Positions 24,965-33,073 of a stretch of 35,734 nt of DNA are shown piece after piece. Source of the stretch: Caulobacter sp. D5 (GTDB lineage: Bacteria > Pseudomonadota > Alphaproteobacteria > Caulobacterales > Caulobacteraceae); contig NZ_QHJY01000002.1 in assembly GCF_003185805.1 (NCBI RefSeq), positions 1-35,734 on the forward strand. Reading direction: 5' to 3'. The translations under genes were made by a program, and so were the position numbers. Every line of letters begins with the position of its first letter. Positions within the stretch are counted from its first letter, which is position 1. Under the pieces are notes generated by a model that worked only from the letters and a program-made list of their open reading frames with translations, had not been told where the DNA came from and searched no databases.

Positions 24965-25041
24965 TGGCGCCCACTGTCGGACGAAACCGATAACTACGAA
25001 TACGCTATTGTACTCCAGAGGCTCCCGCGGAGTGACAAGGG
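24964..25041 (+). repeat. Right direct repeat (attR-like)
   Basis: This 78-bp copy matches 11090-11167 in the same orientation, 13,874 bases apart, with nine mismatches and no gaps. The ACTCC (25012-25016) and GGAGT (25029-25033) arms are kept. It ends 51 bases before the 3' end of the hybrid kinase gene and so marks the border between the island and the chemotaxis operon. Confidence 0.75.
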
Positions 25042-25092
25042 GCGTAAACGAGGCCGCCGGGCTTCGACGGTCCAGAGACAAGGAGCGGCCGC

Positions 25093-27858
25093 TTAGCCGC
25101 CCTGGCGTTTCAGGATCTCGCCAATGCGTCGCCCGAGTCGCTCGATGGCGAACGGCTTGCCGATGATCTCCATCCCGCCTTCGAGGAAGGCGGCCTGGTC
25201 GGCGGCCTGCTTGGCGTAGCCGGTCATGAACAGGATCGGAAGGTCGGGACGCCGCTCGCGGGCGATCTCGGCCAGCTGTCGGCCGTTGAGGCCCGGTAGC
25301 CCCACGTCGCTGATGAGCAGATCGATATGTCGCGAGGATTCGAGGATCGGCACGGCCTGACGGCCATCTGCGGTCTCGATGCCGCGATAGCCTAGTTCAT
25401 CCAGCACCTGCATCACCAGCAGCCGCACAGCGGCGTCGTCCTCGATGACGAGCACGGTCTCGCCGGCGCCGATGGGCGCGGTGTGGTCGTCGACCGCTAC
25501 GGCCGCTTCAACGAAGCCCTGATGACGCGGCAGGAAGAGCTGGATGGTCGTTCCCTGGCCTTCGACGCTGTCGATGACCACATGCCCTCGGGATTGTTGA
25601 ACGAAGCCGTAGATCATCGACAGGCCCAGGCCCGTGCCCTGCCCCAGCGGCTTGGTCGTGTAGAAGGGATCGAAGACCTTCTGGAGCACTTCGGGCGGCA
25701 TGCCCGTGCCGGTGTCGGTCACGCTGATGGCGACGTAGTCGCCGGCTTCGGCATGATCGCTGTCGGCCAGTTCTCGGTCCAGGAGATGAACGTTGCGCGC
25801 GGTGATAATCAGTTCGCCGCCGTCAGGCATGGCGTCGCGGGCGTTGATGCCGAGGTTGAGGATCGCGCTCTCTAGCTGGTTCTCGTCGGCGACAGCCGGC
25901 CAGAGGTCAGCTGAGATGTCGATGCGCAGCGACACCTGCTCGCCCAGCGTTCGGCGCAGAAGGTCTTCCATGGAAGCCGCCAGCGTACCCACGTCCAACG
26001 CGCGGTTGTCGAGGGTCTGGCGGCGGGAAAAGGCGAGCAGCCGGTGCGTGAGCGCCGCCGCGCGCTGTCCGGACTGCGTCGCCGCATCCAGGAAACGATC
26101 GACGTCGGCCATCCGCCCTTCGGCGATGCGTCGCCGCACCATGTCGATGCCGCCGAGGATGCCCGTGAGCATGTTGTTGAAGTCGTGCGCCAAGCCGCCG
26201 GTCAGTTGACCCACGGCCTCCATCTTCTGGCTTTGGCGCAGCTGGTCCTCCAGCGCCTTGCGCTGGGTGACGTCGCGCCCGATGCCGTAGATGGCGTCGC
26301 CTTCTGGCATGGCCGTCCAGTTGACCCACAGATAGGTCCCGTCCTTGGCCCGCATACGGCAGTCGAAATCGCCCATGGGCTCGCCCCGGGACAGGGACGC
26401 GAACTGCTCCATGGCGGCCTCGTGGTCATCGGCGTGCACAAGGCTGCCGGCCGGCATGGCGACAAGATCGGCTTCGTCGTAGCCCAGCAAGGTCTTCCAG
26501 GCGGGGTTGGCCGCGCGATAGAGTCCATCGGGCCCGATCACGTGCAAAAGGTCGCGCGACAGGTTCCAGACCCGATCGCGCTCCTGAGTGCGCGCGGCGA
26601 CGCGGACCTCCAGGGTCTCGGTGAGCATGCGAAGCTGCTCTTCGGAACGCTTGGTCGAGGTGATGTCGTAGATCACGCCGATGAAGCTGACGCCGCCCGT
26701 TCCATGGGGCCGGTACTCGCCTCGCGAGGCGAGCCAGCGCTCTTCTCCCGTGTCGGCCCTGCGGACGCGGAACTCGTGGAAGGCCGGGCCGAAGGCGTGT
26801 TGTCCGTCCCGCCCCTGGATGATCGGCGGGTCATCGCGATGGACGAGGGCGTTGATGGTGCGGACAGGAAGGCTGATCGCCGGCCGCAGGCCCAGAAGCT
26901 GGCAGAACTGCTCGGAGACGTCGGCGGTCCCGTAGCCGCTGAGATACTCGAACGATCCGACGCCGCCCGCGGTCTGGGCGACCAGCAGCTGTTCCTCGAC
27001 CCGCTTCTGGTCGGTGATGTCGGCCAGGACGCCGGAGAAGCGGACGGGGCGGTCGTGGGCGTCGAGATAGGTGCGTCCGCGGGCCGACACCCAATAGACC
27101 GCTCCATTTCGCACGACGCGATAGTCACGCGTGAAGACCTCTGCGCCGTGCAGGGCGCCCGCGACGGCGATCTTCAGCCGCAACCGATCGTCGGCATGAA
27201 CCGGCGCGAAGAAGGACGAGGTCGGAAGACCTTCGGCGGCCGCCACCGGGTCGAGGCCGTATAGATTGGCGAAGCGTACGTCGGCGACCAGCGTGCCGGC
27301 GGCGATGTCCCATTCCCATGCGCCGGCCGCGCCCGCGATCGCCTGCGCGACCCGAAGCCGCTCGCGCGCTTCGGCCAGGCGCTGGCGACTGACGCGAAGC
27401 TGCTCGACCACCACCTCGTCTGCATATTCGCCCGTGACGTCGGCCTGCGTCGCGAAGCGATAGGCGAGCGCGCCGTCAGCGTCTCGAAGGGTGGTGATGT
27501 TGAGGCGGTTCCAGAACGGCGCCCCGTCGCGTCGCCGGTTCAGGATATCGGCGGTGACGGCGCCGTCGCGCCGCACGCCCTCGGCGATGAGCGCGACGGT
27601 CTTAGGGTCGACGTCGGGATCCTGCAGGAAGCGGCAGTTGCGCCCAACAGCTTGGCGCGCCGAATAGCCCGTCAGGCTTTCAAAGGCCGCATTCACGTAG
27701 ACGATGGGATCATCGTCCCGTCGAGGATCGGTCACCGTGACCGCGACGCCCGATTTCACCAGGGCGTCGAACAACGGGCCGGCGAGCGCCCGCAGCGCTT
27801 CCAGCGCGGGGCTCGTCTCGTCATCCTGGGGACGTGTCGCGGCGTCGGCCTCGGTCAT
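25093..27858 (-). CDS. LOV-domain hybrid histidine kinase with receiver domain
   Basis: The 921-residue protein starts with a LOV photosensor (about residues 25-145) containing GRNCRFLQDP, where Cys75 is the residue that forms a covalent adduct with flavin in blue light. Three more PAS-type domains follow (about 175-290, 300-405 and 425-540). The kinase core has the phosphoacceptor His558 in GGLAHDFNN, an ATP-binding domain with NLGINARDAM and DTGTGM, and a C-terminal receiver with Asp851 in LLISDVGLPG. No membrane segment is seen, so it should be cytoplasmic. It lies 43 bases after cheC on the same strand and looks like the last gene of the operon. No good ribosome site precedes the ATG at 27858; a palindrome lies there instead. 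The output partner is not evident. Confidence 0.93.
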   Translation of the reverse strand: MTEADAATRPQDDETSPALEALRALAGPLFDALVKSGVAVTVTDPRRDDDPIVYVNAAFESLTGYSARQAVGRNCRFLQDPDVDPKTVALIAEGVRRDGAVTADILNRRRDGAPFWNRLNITTLRDADGALAYRFATQADVTGEYADEVVVEQLRVSRQRLAEARERLRVAQAIAGAAGAWEWDIAAGTLVADVRFANLYGLDPVAAAEGLPTSSFFAPVHADDRLRLKIAVAGALHGAEVFTRDYRVVRNGAVYWVSARGRTYLDAHDRPVRFSGVLADITDQKRVEEQLLVAQTAGGVGSFEYLSGYGTADVSEQFCQLLGLRPAISLPVRTINALVHRDDPPIIQGRDGQHAFGPAFHEFRVRRADTGEERWLASRGEYRPHGTGGVSFIGVIYDITSTKRSEEQLRMLTETLEVRVAARTQERDRVWNLSRDLLHVIGPDGLYRAANPAWKTLLGYDEADLVAMPAGSLVHADDHEAAMEQFASLSRGEPMGDFDCRMRAKDGTYLWVNWTAMPEGDAIYGIGRDVTQRKALEDQLRQSQKMEAVGQLTGGLAHDFNNMLTGILGGIDMVRRRIAEGRMADVDRFLDAATQSGQRAAALTHRLLAFSRRQTLDNRALDVGTLAASMEDLLRRTLGEQVSLRIDISADLWPAVADENQLESAILNLGINARDAMPDGGELIITARNVHLLDRELADSDHAEAGDYVAISVTDTGTGMPPEVLQKVFDPFYTTKPLGQGTGLGLSMIYGFVQQSRGHVVIDSVEGQGTTIQLFLPRHQGFVEAAVAVDDHTAPIGAGETVLVIEDDAAVRLLVMQVLDELGYRGIETADGRQAVPILESSRHIDLLISDVGLPGLNGRQLAEIARERRPDLPILFMTGYAKQAADQAAFLEGGMEIIGKPFAIERLGRRIGEILKRQGG

Positions 27859-27872
27859 GATTCAAACTGAAC

Positions 27873-27884
27873 GCCAAGCTTGGC
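27873..27884. repeat. 12-bp palindrome before the LOV kinase start
   Basis: GCCAAGCTTGGC lies 14 bases before the kinase ATG, between it and cheC, and is flanked by TGAAC and GTTCA-like arms that could lengthen the hairpin. No Shine-Dalgarno sequence is visible here, so the structure may influence how the kinase is translated relative to the genes upstream. Confidence 0.4.
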
Positions 27885-27901
27885 AACAGGTTCAACCACG
27901 G

Positions 27902-28537
27902 TCACGCTTCGCCGACCACGCGCTCGATGAAATCGGCGATCAGGCCCTTCAGCGCCTGCAGCGACGGCAGGTCCATGAGCATCGCGATATAGCCGCGGAT
28001 GTCCCGGTCGTTAATGGCGAAGTTGATGTACAGGAACAGCACCACGCCCCCATCGGAGGCCTCCGGTGAGAGGTGGAACAGCTTGGAGCCGTCGCCGCGG
28101 ACGACCTGCGGCAACGACATCGTCAGGGGGCGCTGCAGCATGTTGGCCATGGTCGCCAGGCAGCTGTTGAGAACCACGTTGCCGGTCTCGGCTAAGGCCT
28201 CGTCTTCCATGTCGGCGGCGTCGGCGGCCGACAGGGCGCCGCCGGTCACCGCGTGGACCAGCGCCATGCTGTTGGATTGCGGGAAAATCAGCAGGGCTCG
28301 TCCCGAAAACACGCCGTCGAAGTCCTGACGGACGGCGACGAGCTCGCCGCTTTCGCGTTCCCGGATAAGCGTCGTAGCGCCCTCGCGGGTGACGACCTCG
28401 ACCGACGGCACCGACAGCAGGACCTGCTCGCCGACCATCTTGCGAAGATTGGCGGCGGCGCGGCTGACCCCGATATTGACCAGTTCGGTCAGGGCGTCCC
28501 GCTCCAAGTCGTCGAGCAGGATGGACTGGGCGGTCAT
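27902..28537 (-). CDS. cheC: CheC-family CheY-P phosphatase
   Basis: The 211-residue protein fits CheC, which removes phosphate from CheY-P and aids adaptation. The first active-site motif D-x3-E-x2-N is visible as Asp14, Glu18 and Asn21 in RDALTELVNIG. The second is present in a variant form in EALAETGNVVLNSC, with Glu replacing the usual Asp or Ser. The spaced pair of helices and VPSVEVVTREG are also typical. The ATG at 28537 overlaps the stop of the CheY-like gene by 4 bases (ATGA), so the receiver and its probable phosphatase are translationally coupled. CheC is better known from Bacillus and Thermotoga than from alphaproteobacteria. Confidence 0.83.
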   Translation of the reverse strand: MTAQSILLDDLERDALTELVNIGVSRAAANLRKMVGEQVLLSVPSVEVVTREGATTLIRERESGELVAVRQDFDGVFSGRALLIFPQSNSMALVHAVTGGALSAADAADMEDEALAETGNVVLNSCLATMANMLQRPLTMSLPQVVRGDGSKLFHLSPEASDGGVVLFLYINFAINDRDIRGYIAMLMDLPSLQALKGLIADFIERVVGEA

Positions 28538-28917
28538 TGCGCCGCCGATCGCAGCCGCAGCGCGGCGCCCGACAGGAAGCCGCGCATGCCCTCCTCCGTC
28601 ACCGGCTTGGCGATGAAGGTGGCGTTGGCGGCGCGCGCGCGACTGATGATCTCATCCTGGACGTTGGCGGTGGCCACGGCGATCGGCATGGTCGGGAAGC
28701 GTTCGCGCAGCTCCTCGGCCAAGGCCAGGCCGTCCCGCCCGGGCATGTTGTAGTCGAGGACCGCCACGTCGATCGCCTGGGCGTCGAGCGCGGCGATGGC
28801 TTCATCCGCATTGCCGGCCTCGACCCGCGTCCAGTCGGGCTGCAAGGCCGCGATGGTCTTGCCCAGGACGATCCGCGCCAGCTTGCTGTCATCGACGATG
28901 AGAACGGTCGTCCCCAT
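28534..28917 (-). CDS. cheY: CheY-like single-domain response regulator
   Basis: A 127-residue receiver domain alone, with no output domain. The acidic pair Asp9-Asp10 (VLIVDDSKLAR), the phosphoacceptor Asp55 (VAVLDYNMPG), a Thr/Ala switch region in AVATANVQ, and the conserved Lys in FIAKPVTEEG are all present. It probably receives phosphate from CheA encoded upstream and passes the signal to a motor or another output. GAGGAGAAG gives a strong ribosome site before the ATG at 28917. It overlaps cheC by 4 bases. Confidence 0.9.
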   Translation of the reverse strand: MGTTVLIVDDSKLARIVLGKTIAALQPDWTRVEAGNADEAIAALDAQAIDVAVLDYNMPGRDGLALAEELRERFPTMPIAVATANVQDEIISRARAANATFIAKPVTEEGMRGFLSGAALRLRSAAQ

Positions 28918-28933
28918 GAACTTCTCCTCGCAC

Positions 28934-28953
28934 CGCCGCGCACCGGCGCGGCG
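28934..28953. repeat. Hairpin between the STAS-like gene and cheY
   Basis: An 8-base stem (CGCCGCGC with GCGCGGCG) closes a 4-base loop in the 43-base gap. In the minus-strand transcript the U-run comes before the hairpin, so it is not an ordinary terminator of the operon. It lies just upstream of the cheY ribosome site and could be an RNA processing or stability element that separates the levels of the upstream and downstream genes. Confidence 0.55.
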
Positions 28954-28960
28954 TAAAAAA

Positions 28961-29224
28961 CTACGCCCTTGGAACTTCGGACGATTGCTCGCCGATCAGG
29001 GCGGGCAACAGTACGTCTCGCAGGAAGGGATCATCGGGAACACCAATGATCTTCGGACGAAAGGCCAGTATCGCCTGGATTACCGCCCCATGCAGACCTT
29101 CGCACGCCGCGAGGTCCAGGGTGGAGTCCGAAGCGCCTTGTAGCAGAGCCGTCAACGGCTCTGCGTCTTCTACCCGACATATCCCTTGCAGGCGAATGAC
29201 CGGTCCATCGCGCACAATCGTCAT
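28961..29224 (-). CDS. STAS-domain-like small protein
   Basis: The 87-residue protein resembles a STAS domain: a beta strand in VIRLQGICRVEDAEPL, a strand in STLDLAACEGLHGAVIQAIL, and a following helix. The Ser or Thr that is phosphorylated in anti-anti-sigma STAS proteins is not present at the usual place (LHGAVI instead of a D-S/T motif), so it probably works as a non-phosphorylated scaffold. Its ATG overlaps the cheA stop by 4 bases, which ties it to CheA. Its exact role in the pathway is not known. Confidence 0.65.
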   Translation of the reverse strand: MTIVRDGPVIRLQGICRVEDAEPLTALLQGASDSTLDLAACEGLHGAVIQAILAFRPKIIGVPDDPFLRDVLLPALIGEQSSEVPRA

Positions 29225-31134
29225 GTCAGCAGCTCCGCCGGATCCAGGACCATCAACACCGCGCCGTCCGCGAGCAGCGTGGCGCCCATGACGCCCGGCG
29301 CCCCGGCGAGCAGTCCCGTCATGGGCCGCACGGCGGCGTCCATCCGGTCGACGATGGCGTCCACCGCCAGACCGACGAGTTCGCCTCGCGCCCGCGCCAC
29401 GACGACCCGCTCGCTCGAGCGGGTTTCGGCGGAAGCGCCGCCCACTAGATCTCCGAGAGACAACAGCGGAACGACGGCGTCGCGCAGCTGAAACGCCCTG
29501 CCCGCGCGCACGGGTACGACGCGTTCGACCGCCACTCGGACGATCTCGACCACGGCGTCCAGCGCCAGGCCGTAGCGTTCCTCACCGCAGGTCACCACCA
29601 TCACCTTCGTCAGGACCATGGTGACCGGCAGGATGAAGCGGACGGTCGTGCCCTGGCCCAACTGGCTATCGACCTCGACCTTACCGCCCAGTTTCTGGGC
29701 CGCTTCGCGCACCACGTCCATGCCCACGCCGCGGCCCGACACCGCGCTGACCTCGTTCGCCGAGGAGAATCCCGGGGTGAAGATCAGGTCGATCGACGCC
29801 TGGTCGTCCAGGCGATCGGCCGCCTCTTGCGTGAGCACGCCGCGATCCGTCGCCAGGGTGCGAATCCTGGCCGGATCGACCCCCGCGCCGTCGTCCCGCA
29901 CCTCGATCACCACCTGGTCCGCAACCGCCCTGGCCGTGAACCTGATCGAAGCGACGGCCGGCTTGCCGGCGCGCGCGCGAACCTCGGCCGGCTCGATCCC
30001 GTGATCTATCGCGTTGCGCAGAACATGCAGCAGTGGCTCGAACAGAGCATCGACGATGGTCTTGTCGACCTCGACGTCGCCGCCTTCCACCTCGAGCGAC
30101 ACAGCCTTGTCCAGCGAGCGGGCGATTTCCCGCGCCATACGATGGAACCGAGCGAACAGCGGGCCGAGCGCCACCAGGCGAACCTTGCCCACCGTCACAT
30201 GCAGGTCGCCGACCAGCCGGTCCAACTGGGCTTGCCTCGCGCGCAGGGCCTGGCCCAGAGCCTGCCCACCGGGAAGGGCCTCAGCCTGGGCCGCCAAGTC
30301 CGCCAGGCCGTTCTTGGCGATGACGAGATCGCCGGCCAGCGCCGCCAGGCGGTCTACGCGCTCGGCGTCGATGCGCAGGGTCTTGCGCGCGCCGTGCTCG
30401 GGCGCTCCCCGCGCCTCCCTCGTCATCAGGTCGACGAACTCAACCTGGTCGGCCACGAAACGGAACGCCCCCTCGACCTCAGCCCGACCCAGTGTCGAAA
30501 CCGCCTCCAGCACCAGATTGCAGGCATAGGGATCGTAGTCCTCGGACGCCGCCCAGGGCTCGCGCGGTGATATCCTGAGGCCCGCCAGGCCCGGCGTCGC
30601 CGCGATGATGGCGACGGGATCGTCGCCCGCAAAATAGCTGTCGGCGCGCGGAGTGTAGCGAACAGCCGTAACCCCCTTGTCGGCGAAGCCTTCGGGCGGG
30701 CGCCAACTCGTCGCCGCCGGCCGGACCGCAAGGTTCGCCGGAGCGCTCACCGAAGCGACCAGAGCCCGGAGACGCGCAGTTTCCGTCTGGCTGGTCTCTT
30801 CGGCGCTGGCGGGCAGGACGCCGTGATGATCCAGCGCATCCAGCCAGCGATCGATCGTGTCCACGACGCTGAACAGGGCTTCGAAATCCTCGGCCACGCC
30901 GGTGCGCTCTGCCCGCAGCAGGGCCAGCAGGTCTTCGGCGGCATGCAGCATCAGGCTCATCGGCCGCAGGTCGAACAGGCCCGCCGAGCCCTTCAGCGTG
31001 TGGATCGCCCGAAAGCAGCCGTCCAGCGCGCCGGCGTCGTCAGGCTGGCGCGCCAACCTGCCGAGGTCGTGTTCGGCGCCGGCGACCAGTTCGCGGCCTT
31101 CGCTCAGGAACTGGACCATGAGATCGTCGGTCAT
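29221..31134 (-). CDS. cheA: Chemotaxis histidine kinase CheA
   Basis: The 637-residue kinase has a P1 HPt domain with the phosphorylated His45 in FRAIHTLKGSAG, a P2-like region (about 150-240, with DDPVAIIAATPGL and DPYACNLVLEAVS), a P3 dimerisation helix pair (250-320), a P4 ATPase domain with the N-box HVLRNAIDHGIE (370-381), RDDGAG and GRGVGMDVV, and a P5 CheW-like domain (505-637). It takes chemoreceptor signals through CheW and phosphorylates CheY and CheB. The ATG at 31134 was chosen because it overlaps the cheR stop by 4 bases (ATGA) and begins P1 directly; the longer open frame upstream is a shadow of cheR. Confidence 0.95.
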   Translation of the reverse strand: MTDDLMVQFLSEGRELVAGAEHDLGRLARQPDDAGALDGCFRAIHTLKGSAGLFDLRPMSLMLHAAEDLLALLRAERTGVAEDFEALFSVVDTIDRWLDALDHHGVLPASAEETSQTETARLRALVASVSAPANLAVRPAATSWRPPEGFADKGVTAVRYTPRADSYFAGDDPVAIIAATPGLAGLRISPREPWAASEDYDPYACNLVLEAVSTLGRAEVEGAFRFVADQVEFVDLMTREARGAPEHGARKTLRIDAERVDRLAALAGDLVIAKNGLADLAAQAEALPGGQALGQALRARQAQLDRLVGDLHVTVGKVRLVALGPLFARFHRMAREIARSLDKAVSLEVEGGDVEVDKTIVDALFEPLLHVLRNAIDHGIEPAEVRARAGKPAVASIRFTARAVADQVVIEVRDDGAGVDPARIRTLATDRGVLTQEAADRLDDQASIDLIFTPGFSSANEVSAVSGRGVGMDVVREAAQKLGGKVEVDSQLGQGTTVRFILPVTMVLTKVMVVTCGEERYGLALDAVVEIVRVAVERVVPVRAGRAFQLRDAVVPLLSLGDLVGGASAETRSSERVVVARARGELVGLAVDAIVDRMDAAVRPMTGLLAGAPGVMGATLLADGAVLMVLDPAELLT

Positions 31135-31988
31135 GCGGCCTCTCCGGGCCGCTGGAAGACGACCGCGTCCTCGAACCGGCGCACCAGGAACCGGTCGCTG
31201 ATGCGGCTCATGGACTCGGTATGGCCCAGGCACAGGTAGCCGCCCGGATTCAGCCGGTCATAGAGGTTCCTGGCGGCCGCCAGCCGAGAGGCGTCGTCGA
31301 AATAGATCAGCACGTTGCGGCAGAAGATGATGTCGAACGTCCCCTGCCCCGCCAAGCTGGGCCCGTCCACGAGATTGGCCGGGCTGAAGCTCACCGACTC
31401 CCGCAGGTCTTTGATCAGCTTGCGACGATGCCGGCGGCTCGGCTCGAAATAGGCCTCGACGACCTCGGGCGGCAGCTTCGACAGCGCGCGCTCGCCGTAC
31501 AGACCCTCGTGCGCGGCGTGCAGGGCGCGCGTATCGATGTCCGAGCCGACGATCTCGACATTGTAGGCGTCCACCATGCGCCAGTTCTCGAGCAGCCAGA
31601 TCGCGATCGAATAGGCCTCTTCGCCCGTCGAGCACGGCGCCGACCAGATCCTGATCTTGTCGCCCGGACGGCGCGAGGTAATCAAGTCCGGCAGCAGAGA
31701 CCGGCTGAGACAGGCCAGCTGGTGCTCTTCGCGATAGAAATAAGTCTCATTGACGGTGAAGGCGTTGATCAGCGCCTCGCGCTCGACGGGGTCTGTCCGC
31801 AGTTGACCGAAATAGGTCGCGAAGTCCGGGCAGCGGGTCGCGACGATGCGGTCGGTCAGGCGCCGCTCGATGTAGTAGCGCTTGCTCTCGCCGAACTGCA
31901 TGCCAGTCTGCCGGTACAGGAACTCGCAGACCCTTTTCAGGTCGCCGGCGCTCAGATGCGCCTGCTCTGGCGTCGGGGTCTGGCTCAC
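31131..31988 (-). CDS. cheR: Chemotaxis protein methyltransferase CheR
   Basis: The 285-residue enzyme methylates glutamates of chemoreceptors with S-adenosylmethionine. It has the N-terminal helical CheR domain (about 10-85, ending FTVNETYFYRE), the SAM-binding motif WSAPCSTGEEAYSIA (115-129), VGSDID (148-152) and FCRNVLIYF (222-230). I chose the GTG at 31988 because it overlaps the cheB TGA as GTGA and gives a normal CheR length. The frame stays open further upstream, but that part is the shadow of cheB. The cheA gene overlaps its 3' end. Confidence 0.94.
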   Translation of the reverse strand: MSQTPTPEQAHLSAGDLKRVCEFLYRQTGMQFGESKRYYIERRLTDRIVATRCPDFATYFGQLRTDPVEREALINAFTVNETYFYREEHQLACLSRSLLPDLITSRRPGDKIRIWSAPCSTGEEAYSIAIWLLENWRMVDAYNVEIVGSDIDTRALHAAHEGLYGERALSKLPPEVVEAYFEPSRRHRRKLIKDLRESVSFSPANLVDGPSLAGQGTFDIIFCRNVLIYFDDASRLAAARNLYDRLNPGGYLCLGHTESMSRISDRFLVRRFEDAVVFQRPGEAA

Positions 31989-33073
31989 CCCGCCCCGACC
32001 ATGTCGCAGACCTTGCCGGCGATGGCGTCCAGGCGCGCCACGACGTCCGCGCCGCCGGCTTTGACCAGCTCGCCCGGCATGCCCCAGACGACGGCGGTGT
32101 CCTCGGACTGGGCGATCGTGCGCCCACCGGCGGCGCGCAGCGCCGTCATGGCGCGCGCGCCATCGTCGCCCATGCCGGTCATCAGCACGCCCACCAGTCG
32201 CTCGGGCGGCATGACGGCGGCTGCGCTGTTCACCAGCCGGTCGACGCTGGGATGCCAGCGGTGCTCGGCGCTGGACGGCGTCGACAGCGCCACCGGACCG
32301 GCGCTGCGCCGGCTGATCGTCATGTCGGCGTCCCCACGCGCGATATAGACGCAGCCGGGAGCAAGCGGCGTCGGCCGCGCCACCTCGATCACCCGCAAGG
32401 CGCAAAGCCCGTCCAGCCGGTGGGCCAGGGACGCCGTGAACGCCGCCGGCATGTGCTGCGCCACCAGGATCGGCCAGGGGAAGTCCGCGGGCATTTCGCC
32501 GAGCACGGCGTCAAGGGCCGGCGGACCGCCCGTCGAAGAGCCGATGATGACCAGCCCCGGCGGCATGCCGGCCGGTAGGGGCTTCCAGGCCGCGACAGCC
32601 TTGCCGCGCGGCGCCGGCGGCAGGACGATGGCGCCATGGCGGGCCCTCAGGCGCTCGGCCAGGCGGTGGGATCGGCGCAAGCGCGACGCCGCAGCCATCA
32701 CCACCTTTTCGACCAGGATCGGCGCGAACTCGTCGACGGCCAGCGACACCGCCCCGTCCGGCTTGACGACGAAATCGACAGCGCCGAGCTCCAGCGCCTC
32801 CAGGGTGGCGTCCGCCCCCTCGGCGGTCAGCGACGAGACCATCACCACCGGACAGGGTCGCTCGACCATGATCCGGTCAAGGCAGCTGAGGCCGTCCATG
32901 CGCGGCATCTGGACGTCCAGGGTGATCACGTCGGGCTTGAACGCGTGAACCTGCGCCAAAGCCTCGACCCCGTCGCGCGCGAAGGCGACCTCGAAGCCCG
33001 GCGTATCTTGAAAAACATCGCCCAGTACGCGGCGCATCAGGGCGGAATCGTCGACGATCAGCAGACGGGTCAC
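31985..33073 (-). CDS. cheB: Chemotaxis methylesterase/response regulator CheB
   Basis: The 362-residue protein has a receiver domain (residues 1-125, with Asp8-Asp9 and phosphoacceptor Asp53 in ITLDVQMPRMDG) joined to a methylesterase domain (about 170-360). The catalytic residues are Ser180 in IIGSSTGGPP, His207 in AQHMP, and Asp304 in TGMGDDGA. It removes methyl groups from chemoreceptors when phosphorylated by CheA. It starts with GTG at 33073, overlapping the stop of the CheW-like gene by 4 bases. The gene is complete and ordinary in size. Confidence 0.96.
   Translation of the reverse strand: MTRLLIVDDSALMRRVLGDVFQDTPGFEVAFARDGVEALAQVHAFKPDVITLDVQMPRMDGLSCLDRIMVERPCPVVMVSSLTAEGADATLEALELGAVDFVVKPDGAVSLAVDEFAPILVEKVVMAAASRLRRSHRLAERLRARHGAIVLPPAPRGKAVAAWKPLPAGMPPGLVIIGSSTGGPPALDAVLGEMPADFPWPILVAQHMPAAFTASLAHRLDGLCALRVIEVARPTPLAPGCVYIARGDADMTISRRSAGPVALSTPSSAEHRWHPSVDRLVNSAAAVMPPERLVGVLMTGMGDDGARAMTALRAAGGRTIAQSEDTAVVWGMPGELVKAGGADVVARLDAIAGKVCDMVGAG

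Larger units (their letters stand above)
11090..25041. mobile_element. Probable defence island bounded by 78-bp direct repeats
   Basis: The segment lies between two same-orientation 78-bp repeats (11090-11167 and 24964-25041) that match at 69 positions with no gaps. It separates a terminated TonB-receptor gene from the 3' end of a chemotaxis operon. All cargo types recognised are typical of defence islands: protease, nuclease-like proteins, a giant NTPase pair, DarTG and an ADP-ribosyltransferase. No intact integrase or transposase is present, so the element is either decayed or was moved by an enzyme encoded elsewhere. The repeats are diverged, which suggests an old insertion or att sites that share only a core. 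The boundaries are inferred from the repeats. Confidence 0.65.

Noticed and set aside
24890-25081. Minus-strand 63-codon frame over the right direct repeat, as a possible gene end
   Set aside because: The left repeat does not keep the same open frame (it has a stop), so the conservation of the repeat is at DNA level and not protein level.
31989-32405. Upstream extension of the cheR frame
   Set aside because: It overlaps cheB in another frame and encodes an Arg-rich sequence; the GTG at 31988 gives a normal CheR N-terminus and a GTGA junction.
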